From an uncultured Eubacteriales bacterium (GTDB taxonomy: Bacteria; Bacillota; Clostridia; Oscillospirales; Oscillospiraceae): a DNA stretch of 63,661 nt. Numbering within the stretch: position 1 is the first letter of the stretch; the number at the start of each line of letters is the position of its first letter. The stretch spans positions 1 through 63,661 of the forward strand of contig CAKTSK010000011.1 in the NCBI GenBank assembly GCA_934597725.1, in the 5' to 3' direction. Below the pieces are notes generated by a model. That model was not told where the DNA came from. It saw only the letters and a list, made by a program, of their open reading frames with translations, and did not search any database. The position numbers and the translations under genes were made by a program. Shown here in pieces: positions 25,766 to 32,777 of the stretch.

Positions 25766-26448
25766 TGCGGGAGAAATTCAAGCAGCAGCTGGAGGAAATG
25801 TACCGCCAGATGGTGGTCATGGGCAACCTCTGCCAGCAGGCCATCGCCATGGCGGTGAAGACCCTGGACGAAGAGGAGCAAGAGGCCGAGCGTCTGGAGA
25901 CCCAGGTCCATGTGCTGGACAGCGAGATCGACGACATGGAGCGGGAGATCGAGGGCCTTTGCACCAAACTGCTGCTCAAGCAGCAGCCGGTGGCCTCGGA
26001 CCTGCGCCGGATCACGGCGGCCCTGAAAATGGTCACAGATTTGGAGCGCATCGGCGACCAGGCCTCGGACATTGCAGAGCTGGCCCGGTTTATCCGCCGG
26101 AACGGCAAGCACGAAAAACTGAAAAAAATGGCGGCGGACGTGATCGGCATGGTCAGCGAGAGCGTGGAAGCCTTTGTCAAGCTGGACCTGGACCAGGCCC
26201 GGGAGGTGATCGCCTATGATGACGTGGTGGACCGGTGGTTCGATGAGATCAAAAAGGCGCTCGTTCAGGCGATCGCTGCCGACAGCACAGCCGGAGAAGA
26301 GCTGCTGGATGTGTTCCTGGTGGCCAAATATCTGGAACGGATCGGCGACCACGCCACCAATCTGGCCGAATGGGTGGAATATGCCCTGACCGGCGTGCGT
26401 TCCAAGGATGGCCTGTGGCAGGACCCGGCAGGGGAAGGGCTGTCGTAA
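25765..26448 (+). CDS. phoU: phosphate signalling complex protein PhoU
   Basis: The 227-residue all-helical protein is made of two PhoU repeats, each with the metal-cluster motif (LKMVTDLERIGDQASDIAEL at about 86-105 and VAKYLERIGDHATNLAEWV near 190-208). It links PstB activity to PhoR and keeps the Pho regulon off in phosphate excess. It is the last gene of the pst operon; no terminator is evident before the Pho box of the next unit, which starts 10 nt after its stop. Confidence 0.96.
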   Translation: MREKFKQQLEEMYRQMVVMGNLCQQAIAMAVKTLDEEEQEAERLETQVHVLDSEIDDMEREIEGLCTKLLLKQQPVASDLRRITAALKMVTDLERIGDQASDIAELARFIRRNGKHEKLKKMAADVIGMVSESVEAFVKLDLDQAREVIAYDDVVDRWFDEIKKALVQAIAADSTAGEELLDVFLVAKYLERIGDHATNLAEWVEYALTGVRSKDGLWQDPAGEGLS

Positions 26449-26457
26449 CCCCGGGAA

Positions 26458-26511
26458 TTAACCAAAATTTAACCATATCATGCTTGTGCTTTTCACTTTT
26501 CTCTGATAAAC
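26458..26511 (+). promoter_or_regulatory. Pho-box promoter of the Na/Pi cotransporter gene
   Basis: TTAACC (26458) and TTAACC (26469) lie exactly 11 bp apart, with an in-phase TTTCAC at 26491 and a -10-like ATAAAC at 26506. This is the clearest of the three Pho boxes. Confidence 0.85.
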
Positions 26512-26571
26512 TACAAAAAGCTTATGCATTGTAAAAGAGATGAAAAAGACTTGTGTGAAGAGGGTTAAAGT

Positions 26572-28320
26572 ATGGATCTGTTCGATGGATTGACGTTGAT
26601 CGGAGGCCTGAGTCTGTTCTTGTTCGGCATGAACTTGATGGGGGCCTCCCTGGAAAAGCGGGCGGGGGGCAGCTTGAAAGCGCTGCTTGGCAAGCTGACC
26701 AGCCGCAAAATACTGGGATTTCTCACCGGATTGGGTGTGACCGCTGTGATCCAGAGTTCCTCTGCCACGACCGTTATGGTGGTTGGCTTCGTGAACTCCG
26801 GCTTGCTGTCGCTGCGTCAGGCGATCAATGTGATCATGGGCGCCAACGTGGGTACCACCGTCACGGCCTGGATCCTGAGCCTGACGGGCTTGGACAGCGG
26901 AAACTTCTTTGTACAGCTGCTCAAGCCCACTTCTTTTACCCCGGTGCTGGCCCTGGTCGGCGTGGGGCTGACCATGATGGCCAAGAGCGACAAGAAGAAA
27001 GACGTGGGCATGATCCTGCTGGGCTTTGCGGTGCTGATGTTCGGCATGGACACCATGAGCAATGCCGTTTCCGGGCTGAAGGATGTGCCGGAGTTCCAGA
27101 ACGTGCTGCTCATGTTTACCAACCCTGTTCTGGGCGTGCTGGCCGGCGCGGCGCTGACGGCCATCATCCAGAGCTCCTCTGCCTCGGTGGGTATCCTCCA
27201 GGCCCTGTCCGCCACCGGGCAGGTGACCTATGGGGCGGCCATTCCCATCATCATGGGCCAGAACATCGGCACCTGCGTGACCGCCATGATCTCCTCTGTG
27301 GGCGCCAATAAGAACGCCAAGCGGGCGGCGGTGGTCCACCTGATGTTCAACATCATCGGCACGACGGTGTGGCTGGCGGTGTTCTATGGCATCAACCATG
27401 TGGTGCAGTTTGCCTTTGTGGGCCAGTCCATCGACCAGCTGGGCATCGCCATCGTGCACACCGCCTTTAACGTGCTGTGTACGGCCCTGCTCTTCCCCTT
27501 CTCCAGCCTGCTGGAAAAGCTGGCCTGCCATCTGGTGCCGGACACCAAGTCTCCGGAGACCATCCAGATCCTGGACGAGCGTCTGCTGAGCACCCCCTCT
27601 GTGGCGCTGGTGCGCTGCCAGGAGATCGCCGAGACCATGGCCCGGATCTCCATGGACGCCCTGAAAACCGGCTGTCACCTGCTCAAACAGTATGATCCCA
27701 AGAGCGCCCAGGCCGTGCGGGAGACCGAACAGGAGGCCGACCAGTATGAGGACATGCTGGGGACCTATCTGGTCAAAATGGGGCGCAGCAACCTCAGCGA
27801 CAAGGACAGCCGTCAGGTGTCCAAGCTGCTGCACATCATCGGCGACTTCGAGCGGATCTCGGACCACGCCGTGAACTTGGTGGAGTCGGCAGAAGAGATG
27901 CGGAACAAGGGCCTGAACTTCTCCATCTATGCCAAGCGGGAGCTGGAGATCCTCACTGCCGCCGTCAGCGAGATCATGGATCTGTCGCTGGAGGCCTTCC
28001 TGAAGGACGACCCCTCCCTGGCCGTGAAGGTGGAGCCGCTGGAAGAGGTGGTGGATACCCTGAAAGAGCAGCTGCGCAACCGTCACATCCTGCGCCTGCA
28101 AAAAGGGGAGTGTACCATCGAGCTGGGCTTTGTCTGGTCGGACCTGCTGACCAACCTGGAGCGGGTGGCAGACCACTGCTCCAACATCGCCGGCTGCATC
28201 ATCGAGATGTCCCACGACAGCCTGGATGTGCACGAATATCTGGACAACGTGAAGGCGGGCAGCCCCGGCTTCCTCCAGGCCTACGAGGCCTATGCCCGGA
28301 AATATGCGCTGGTCGAGTGA
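26572..28320 (+). CDS. Na/Pi cotransporter family protein with C-terminal PhoU domain
   Basis: The 582-residue protein has two inverted Na/Pi-cotransporter repeats in residues 1-310, each with the QSSSA motif (AVIQSSSATTVMVVGF and AIIQSSSASVGILQAL). These are followed by a cytoplasmic PhoU-like helical domain (about 345-560; LHIIGDFERISDHAVNLVES). It should take up phosphate with Na+. The fused PhoU domain may regulate transport by phosphate state. ATG follows GAAGAGGGTTAAAGT. It has its own Pho-box promoter and terminator and so is a separate PhoP target beside pstSCAB. Confidence 0.93.
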   Translation: MDLFDGLTLIGGLSLFLFGMNLMGASLEKRAGGSLKALLGKLTSRKILGFLTGLGVTAVIQSSSATTVMVVGFVNSGLLSLRQAINVIMGANVGTTVTAWILSLTGLDSGNFFVQLLKPTSFTPVLALVGVGLTMMAKSDKKKDVGMILLGFAVLMFGMDTMSNAVSGLKDVPEFQNVLLMFTNPVLGVLAGAALTAIIQSSSASVGILQALSATGQVTYGAAIPIIMGQNIGTCVTAMISSVGANKNAKRAAVVHLMFNIIGTTVWLAVFYGINHVVQFAFVGQSIDQLGIAIVHTAFNVLCTALLFPFSSLLEKLACHLVPDTKSPETIQILDERLLSTPSVALVRCQEIAETMARISMDALKTGCHLLKQYDPKSAQAVRETEQEADQYEDMLGTYLVKMGRSNLSDKDSRQVSKLLHIIGDFERISDHAVNLVESAEEMRNKGLNFSIYAKRELEILTAAVSEIMDLSLEAFLKDDPSLAVKVEPLEEVVDTLKEQLRNRHILRLQKGECTIELGFVWSDLLTNLERVADHCSNIAGCIIEMSHDSLDVHEYLDNVKAGSPGFLQAYEAYARKYALVE

Positions 28321-28342
28321 CCGGCGTTCTCCCGGAATCCCT

Positions 28343-28379
28343 CTGCCCCGTACACGATCGGTGTACGGGGCAGTTTTTT
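28343..28379 (+). terminator. terminator after the Na/Pi cotransporter gene
   Basis: CTGCCCCGTACAC / GTGTACGGGGCAG stem, 5-nt loop, then TTTTTT. It lies immediately before the first Gly-X-Y codons of the collagen-like gene, which therefore has no transcription signal of its own. Confidence 0.92.
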
Positions 28380-28402
28380 GTTGTCCATCTTGCCGGGCTT
28401 CC
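28378..28402 (-). repeat. inverted-repeat copy at the break of collagen-like gene 2
   Basis: Read on the minus strand this is GGAAGCCCGGCAAGATGG followed by ACAACAA. It differs at 3 of 25 positions from 8965-8989, and the 15 bases farthest from the collagen triplets are identical. It separates the terminator from the first triplet codon. Confidence 0.8.
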
Positions 28403-29437
28403 ACCGGGGCCGTGGGGCCCACCGGCCCTGTGGGCCTGACGGGCGCTGCTGGTGCAGCGGGACCCGTGGGTCCCACAGGCCCCACCGGGGCGGCGGGGAT
28501 TCCCGGTCCTGCCGGAGTCCCCGGTCCCACCGGTCCGGTTGGCCCTGCGGGCAGCGCGGGTCCTGCCGGCCCCACCGGCCCTGCGGGGCAGCCCGGCCCC
28601 ATGGGGCCGACCGGCGCAACGGGTCCTGCCGGCGCGGAAGGGCCCCAAGGGCCTGTCGGTGCGGCAGGTCCTACCGGTCCTACCGGCCCCACTGGCCCCA
28701 CCGGCCCCACCGGTGCGGCAGGCCCTGCCGGGCCTGGCCTGACGGCAGCGACCGCCTATGTCCCGGGGACCTCCTATCCAGAAGGTGCGCTGCTGCTCTA
28801 CAACGGCGGACTGTACCGGGCGCGGGTCAGCCAGCCTGCCGGAACGCCGGGCGTTTCCGGGGACTATGAGATGCTGACGGCTACGGAGACCGGTCCCACT
28901 GGCCCCACCGGTCCTGCTGGTGCTATCGGTGCCACTGGCCCTGTCGGTCCCGCTGGTGCTGTTGGTGCCACTGGCCCTGTCGGTCCCGCTGGTGCTGTTG
29001 GTGCCACTGGCCCTGCCGGCCCTGCTGGTGCCGTTGGTGCCACCGGTCCTGCCGGTCCCGCTGGCGCTGCCGGTGAGATTGGTCCTACTGGCCCCGCTGG
29101 TGCTGCCGGTGCCACTGGTCCTACCGGCCCTGCTGGCGCTGCCGGTGAGATTGGTCCCACCGGTCCTGCTGGTGCCGTTGGCGCCACTGGCCCTGCCGGT
29201 CCCGCTGGCGCTGCCGGTGAGACTGGCCCCACCGGCCCTGCTGGCCCCACGGGGCCTGCCGGCCCTGCCGGCGCGGAAGGGGCTGCTGGTGCTGCCGGTC
29301 CCACCGGTCCTACTGGCCCTGCCGGTCCCACGAACCAGGCAGCGGCAGTGACCGACGCCACCAGCACCACAGATGTGGTGCAGCGGTTCAACGAACTGCT
29401 GGCCAACCTGCGCGCAGCAGGGCTGCTGGCCAACTGA
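28403..29437 (+). CDS. collagen-like protein, 5'-truncated (no start)
   Basis: The frame is open back to 28292, but the residues before 28403 read through a terminator and the end of the cotransporter gene. There is no Shine-Dalgarno sequence and no promoter, so this is a headless gene. From 28403 it encodes Gly-X-Y triplets (GPTGPVGLTG), then a carbohydrate-binding-like unit (YVPGTSYPEGALLLYNGGLY) related to that of the 8.5-kb gene. A long, near-perfect run of GPTGPAGAVGA-type triplets (about 150 residues) follows, then a C-terminal cap ending ELLANLRAAGLLAN, as in BclA-like spore and surface proteins. It looks like the missing 3' portion of the 8.5-kb gene or of a close paralogue. Confidence 0.75.
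   Translation, partial: TGAVGPTGPVGLTGAAGAAGPVGPTGPTGAAGIPGPAGVPGPTGPVGPAGSAGPAGPTGPAGQPGPMGPTGATGPAGAEGPQGPVGAAGPTGPTGPTGPTGPTGAAGPAGPGLTAATAYVPGTSYPEGALLLYNGGLYRARVSQPAGTPGVSGDYEMLTATETGPTGPTGPAGAIGATGPVGPAGAVGATGPVGPAGAVGATGPAGPAGAVGATGPAGPAGAAGEIGPTGPAGAAGATGPTGPAGAAGEIGPTGPAGAVGATGPAGPAGAAGETGPTGPAGPTGPAGPAGAEGAAGAAGPTGPTGPAGPTNQAAAVTDATSTTDVVQRFNELLANLRAAGLLAN
28890..29330 (+). repeat. collagen triplet repeat tract
   Basis: Tandem Gly-X-Y codons with a coarser periodicity of 18-36 nt (units such as GPTGPAGAA, GPAGPAGAV and GAAGEI repeated). The tract is prone to slippage, recombination and assembly error. Confidence 0.9.
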
Positions 29438-29453
29438 CGGAGGCAGAACCAAG

Positions 29454-29481
29454 GGAGGGCGGCGCATCGCGCCGCCCTCCT
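29454..29481. terminator. GC-rich hairpin after the collagen-like gene
   Basis: GGAGGGCGGCGC / GCGCCGCCCTCC stem with a 3-nt loop. No T-run follows on the plus strand, so termination would be weak. Confidence 0.6.
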
Positions 29482-29500
29482 GAAACAAAGGGAGAGGGCT

Positions 29501-30577
29501 ATGAAAGTTGTTGTCTATGCCATTTGTAAAAATGAGATCCAGTTTGCCCGGCGCTGGATGGACTCCATGGGGGAGGCGGATGCGGTCTATGTCCTGGACA
29601 CCGGCTCCACCGACGGAACCCCTGCGTGCCTGGAAGAATTGGGCGCCCAGGTCACCACAGAGGTCATCGACCCCTGGCGCTTTGACACGGCGCGGAACCG
29701 CTCGCTGGAGCTGGTCCCCCCGGAGACGGACATCTGCGTGTGTACCGATCTGGACGAGGTCTTCCAGCCCGGCTGGCGCGCCCAGGTGGAGCGTGCCTGG
29801 AAGCCGGGGACGGACCGGCTGCTCTACCGCTACACCTGGAGCTTTCAGCCGGACGGCCGGGAGGGGATGGTGTTCTGGTACGACAAGATCCACCGCCGCC
29901 GCGGCTGCCGGTGGGTGAATCCCGTCCATGAGGTCCTGCGCTTTGAAGGGGGTGCGCCCCAGGCGGTCTATGCCGACGGGGTCCATTTGGAGCACCACCC
30001 GGACCCCCGGAAAAGCCGGAGCCAGTACCTGGAGCTGTTGGAGCTGGCGGTGCAGGAGGAGCCGGAGAACGACCGGAACGTCCACTATCTGGGCCGGGAA
30101 TACTTTTTCCGCCGCCGGTGGGAGGAGAGCATCGCCACGCTGAAGACCCACCTGGCCCTGCCCACGGCCACCTGGGCCGACGAACGCTGCGCCTCCATGC
30201 GGCTGCTGGCCAAGGATTACAACGCCCTGGCCATGGCGGGGGAGGCGGAACGCTGGCTGCTGCGGGCGGTGGGGGAAGCGCCCCATCTGCGGGAGCCTTG
30301 GCTGGATCTGGCGGACCAGTTCTATCAGCGGCAGGAGTGGCACGGGCTGCTGTGGGCGGTGGAACGGGCGCTGGCCATCACCACCCGGCCCCGGACTTAC
30401 ATCAGCGAGGCGGCTTCCTGGGGGGAGCATCCCTGGGACCTGGCCAGCTTGGGCTACTACTACACCGGGCAGTATGACAAGGCTTGGGAAGCAGTGCAGA
30501 AAGCGGCGGAACTGGCCCCGGATAACGACCGTATTCGGGACAATCTGCATCTGATCCGGGAAAAGGCGGGGGCCTGA
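29501..30577 (+). CDS. family 2 glycosyltransferase with TPR-like C-terminal half
   Basis: The 358-residue protein has a GT-A fold in the first 200 residues, with ICKNE, LDTGSTDGT and the metal-binding CTDLDE. After it comes a helical repeat region (about 200-355; YLGREYFFRRRWEESIATL, YYYTGQYDKAWEAVQKAAEL) resembling tetratricopeptide repeats. Glycosyltransferases of this build are repeatedly found beside collagen-like surface proteins, where they glycosylate threonines in the Gly-X-Thr triplets. That is a reasonable inference here because the gene starts 64 nt after such a protein. ATG follows AAAGGGAGAGGGCT. The substrate sugar is not predictable. Confidence 0.88.
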   Translation: MKVVVYAICKNEIQFARRWMDSMGEADAVYVLDTGSTDGTPACLEELGAQVTTEVIDPWRFDTARNRSLELVPPETDICVCTDLDEVFQPGWRAQVERAWKPGTDRLLYRYTWSFQPDGREGMVFWYDKIHRRRGCRWVNPVHEVLRFEGGAPQAVYADGVHLEHHPDPRKSRSQYLELLELAVQEEPENDRNVHYLGREYFFRRRWEESIATLKTHLALPTATWADERCASMRLLAKDYNALAMAGEAERWLLRAVGEAPHLREPWLDLADQFYQRQEWHGLLWAVERALAITTRPRTYISEAASWGEHPWDLASLGYYYTGQYDKAWEAVQKAAELAPDNDRIRDNLHLIREKAGA

Positions 30578-30581
30578 CCGA

Positions 30582-30610
30582 TTGCGTCGGCGGGGAAACT
30601 TTGGTATACT
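30582..30610 (+). promoter_or_regulatory. sigma-A promoter of the DUF1835/DUF3658 gene
   Basis: TTGCGT (30582-30587), 17-bp spacer, TATACT (30605-30610), 30 nt before the start codon. Confidence 0.75.
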
Positions 30611-30640
30611 GAACAAAACGAAAGAGAGGAGGGACCCACC

Positions 30641-31651
30641 ATGTTGGAAGTGGTCTTTGAGGACAGTGCCCTCGGCAGTATGCGCCAGGCAGTTGCGGGG
30701 GGCTCCGCAGTACAAGAGGGGACGGCGCTGTACGGCGCTCTCGAGGGAGAACAGGAGCTTACCCCGGAGGAGGAAGCCCAGCTGCAGGAGCAGACCTGCT
30801 TCTGGCAGCAAGAGGAGGCGGCGCGCCAGCGCCGGGGCTGGGCGGAGAGCCTGCCGATGGAGGGCGCGCCGGCAGACATCCTGTCGTTTCCGCTGTGCCT
30901 GAGTGTGGGAGAGATCCGCGAGGAGGGGATCGGCCCCCAGCGGCAGGCTGCTCTGGGGTCCCTGATGGGGAGCTATCCCGAAATCGCCCGGCAGGTGACG
31001 GAAGAGCTGTTGGAACGAAGCCGCCGGTCTCTGGATACGCTCCTGGCCCGGGCTGGGGCAGGGGAAGCCGTGCGGGTGTGGACCAGCGACGCTCCCGACG
31101 ATGCCTGCGGCCTGGCCTGGCTGGCCCAGCAGTTGTCCGCGCTGGGCCTGGAAAAGGTGCAGGTGATCCAGGTCAAGCTGCCGGATTTTTATGAACAGTC
31201 CGACGGCACGGTCCTTTGCTGGCAGGGATGGGGAGAAGTGGAACCCTGGCTGTGGGGCCGGCTGGCTCCGTTGGGCCAGCGTTTGCCGGTGAACTATCTG
31301 CGGAGTCTGGCCGCCCGATGGAGCGAACTGCAGCAGGAGAATGCGCCCCTCCGGGCTGTGTGCAGCGGGAAGCTGGTCAGTGTGCCGGAGAGCTGGTATG
31401 ATGTCTTTCTCCGGCAGGAGATCGCGGCTGAAAAAGAGGAATTTTCAGCGGCCCATGTGGTGGGCAGGGTGCTTGGAACGTACCAGCTGGGCATAGGGGA
31501 CGGAGAACTGGCCCAACGGCTGAAGGCCATGGTCCGTTCGGGAGAGCTCCGGCAAGTGACCTATCCCGGGCCGGGGGACCCCATCTACCACTGCCGCCTG
31601 CACAAAACACCCGGTGTGTGGGGAATGGGACCGACAAAGCAAAAGAGATAA
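30641..31651 (+). CDS. DUF1835 / DUF3658 domain-containing protein
   Basis: The 336-residue cytoplasmic protein starts MLEVVFEDSALGSMR, as DUF1835 proteins do, and contains the core VRVWTSDAPDDACGLAWL. The C-terminal part (about 255-330; ISAHVVGR-like sequence AAHVVGRVLGTYQLGIGDG) fits DUF3658. The function of these domains is unknown. ATG follows AGAGAGGAGGGACC. The gene forms its own transcription unit between a sigma-A promoter and a hairpin terminator. Confidence 0.85.
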   Translation: MLEVVFEDSALGSMRQAVAGGSAVQEGTALYGALEGEQELTPEEEAQLQEQTCFWQQEEAARQRRGWAESLPMEGAPADILSFPLCLSVGEIREEGIGPQRQAALGSLMGSYPEIARQVTEELLERSRRSLDTLLARAGAGEAVRVWTSDAPDDACGLAWLAQQLSALGLEKVQVIQVKLPDFYEQSDGTVLCWQGWGEVEPWLWGRLAPLGQRLPVNYLRSLAARWSELQQENAPLRAVCSGKLVSVPESWYDVFLRQEIAAEKEEFSAAHVVGRVLGTYQLGIGDGELAQRLKAMVRSGELRQVTYPGPGDPIYHCRLHKTPGVWGMGPTKQKR

Positions 31652-31660
31652 AAGAACACA

Positions 31661-31713
31661 AACGCTCCCTGTCCGGTTCGGCATGATGCCGCGCCAGACA
31701 GGGAGCGTTTTTG
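31661..31713. terminator. bidirectional terminator between convergent genes
   Basis: AACGCTCCCTGTC / GACAGGGAGCGTT stem with an inner GCGGCATC-type pairing, followed by TTTTT. It also lies just downstream of the minus-strand dehydrogenase. Confidence 0.88.
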
Positions 31714-31723
31714 GGAGGACGAT

Positions 31724-32743
31724 TCAGGGATGAAGGAGGATCTTGATGCAGGCTTTCTCCTGCACCACCTGGAAGGCGGCTTCCATGTCCTTGAGGGGGA
31801 AGTGGTGGGTGATCAGCGGTTCCACCTGGACCCGCCCCTCTTCGATGAAATGCAGGCACTCTTCAAATTCCTGCCGGGTGTAGCAGATGGTGCCGTAGAT
31901 CTTGAGTTCCCGGCGGACCACGTCGCCCAGATCCACTTGGGGCAGGGTGTGGTACAGGCCGGTGACGGCGTAGGTCCCCGCCTTTTTCAGCAGCTTCAGG
32001 GCAATCTCCGGCACCCCCGGCGCGCCCACGCAATCCTGGACATAGTCGGCCATGGCCCCGTTGGTCAGCTCCCGGACCCGCTGGACGGGATCTTCCCGGG
32101 AGACGTTGATCACATGATCGGCCCCCAGGGTCTTGGCCAGCTCCAGCCGGGCCGCCCCGGCGTCGGTGTCCAGGCAGATCACGGTTTTCACGCCCCGCAG
32201 CTTGATCAGCTGCACGGCATACAGGCCGATGGGGCCTGCCCCATAGACGCAGCAGACATCCTTGGAGGTGATCCCGGAGGCCTTGACGGTGCGGTAGGCA
32301 GAGGCGACCGGGTCCACCGAGGCCCCCTGGTCATAGGTGGTGGTGTCCTGCATCTTCCGGCAGACCTTGGCCGGGACACGGACGTACTGGGCAAAGGCGC
32401 CGTCTACATGGATGCCGGTCTCCACCAGGGAATCGCAGAGGACCTCCTTGCCCTGGATGCACAGGTCACAGTCCCCGCAGCCGATGACGATGCAGGGGGT
32501 GACGCGGTCGCCCACCTTTAGATTTTTGACGGCAGAGCCGACCTCTACGACGTCCCCGGCGAACTCATGGCCGGGGATGAGGGGATACGGGACGGGGCGG
32601 GTCCCCGCCAGGATGGGGCCGTCGGAGCCGCAGATGCCCACCGAGCGGACCTGGATGATCACATCGGTGTCCCGCAGGACCGGATAGGGGACCTCTTTGA
32701 CGGCAAAGCCGGGGCCAAGATGTTCTTTCACAACTGCTAACAT
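31724..32743 (-). CDS. zinc-dependent medium-chain alcohol/polyol dehydrogenase
   Basis: The 339-residue MDR-family protein has the catalytic zinc ligands Cys in GICGSD and His in PGHEFAG, the structural zinc lobe CGDCDLC...C, and an NAD(P)-binding VYGAGPIGLYAVQL (about residues 170-185). It is close to sorbitol/threonine-type dehydrogenases; the substrate is not certain. It is probably the last gene of a minus-strand operon gcvPA-gcvPB-transporter-dehydrogenase (34-nt gap to the transporter gene), so an amino-acid-related substrate such as threonine is worth testing. Confidence 0.92.
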   Translation of the reverse strand: MLAVVKEHLGPGFAVKEVPYPVLRDTDVIIQVRSVGICGSDGPILAGTRPVPYPLIPGHEFAGDVVEVGSAVKNLKVGDRVTPCIVIGCGDCDLCIQGKEVLCDSLVETGIHVDGAFAQYVRVPAKVCRKMQDTTTYDQGASVDPVASAYRTVKASGITSKDVCCVYGAGPIGLYAVQLIKLRGVKTVICLDTDAGAARLELAKTLGADHVINVSREDPVQRVRELTNGAMADYVQDCVGAPGVPEIALKLLKKAGTYAVTGLYHTLPQVDLGDVVRRELKIYGTICYTRQEFEECLHFIEEGRVQVEPLITHHFPLKDMEAAFQVVQEKACIKILLHP

Positions 32744-32777
32744 AGCATGAACCTCGATTCTGGTGAGATGGGTCCTG

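Noticed and set aside
26458..28710. Minus-strand frame of 750 codons with Gly-Pro-Val repeats
   Set aside because: Collagen-coding DNA reads as Gly-Pro-X on both strands. The real C-terminal cap and carbohydrate-binding-like unit are on the plus strand, and the rest is antisense to the Na/Pi cotransporter gene.
28890..29330. CRISPR-like array
   Set aside because: The periodic repeats encode in-frame Gly-X-Y triplets without unique spacers, and no cas genes are present. No CRISPR array was seen anywhere in the window.
28403..29437. Diversity-generating retroelement acting on the collagen tract
   Set aside because: No reverse transcriptase, Avd gene or adenine-biased template repeat is visible in the window.
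31216..32521. Plus-strand frames opposite the dehydrogenase and DUF gene
   Set aside because: They are antisense or out-of-frame shadows in a GC-rich region; the chosen genes have motifs, RBSs and flanking terminators.
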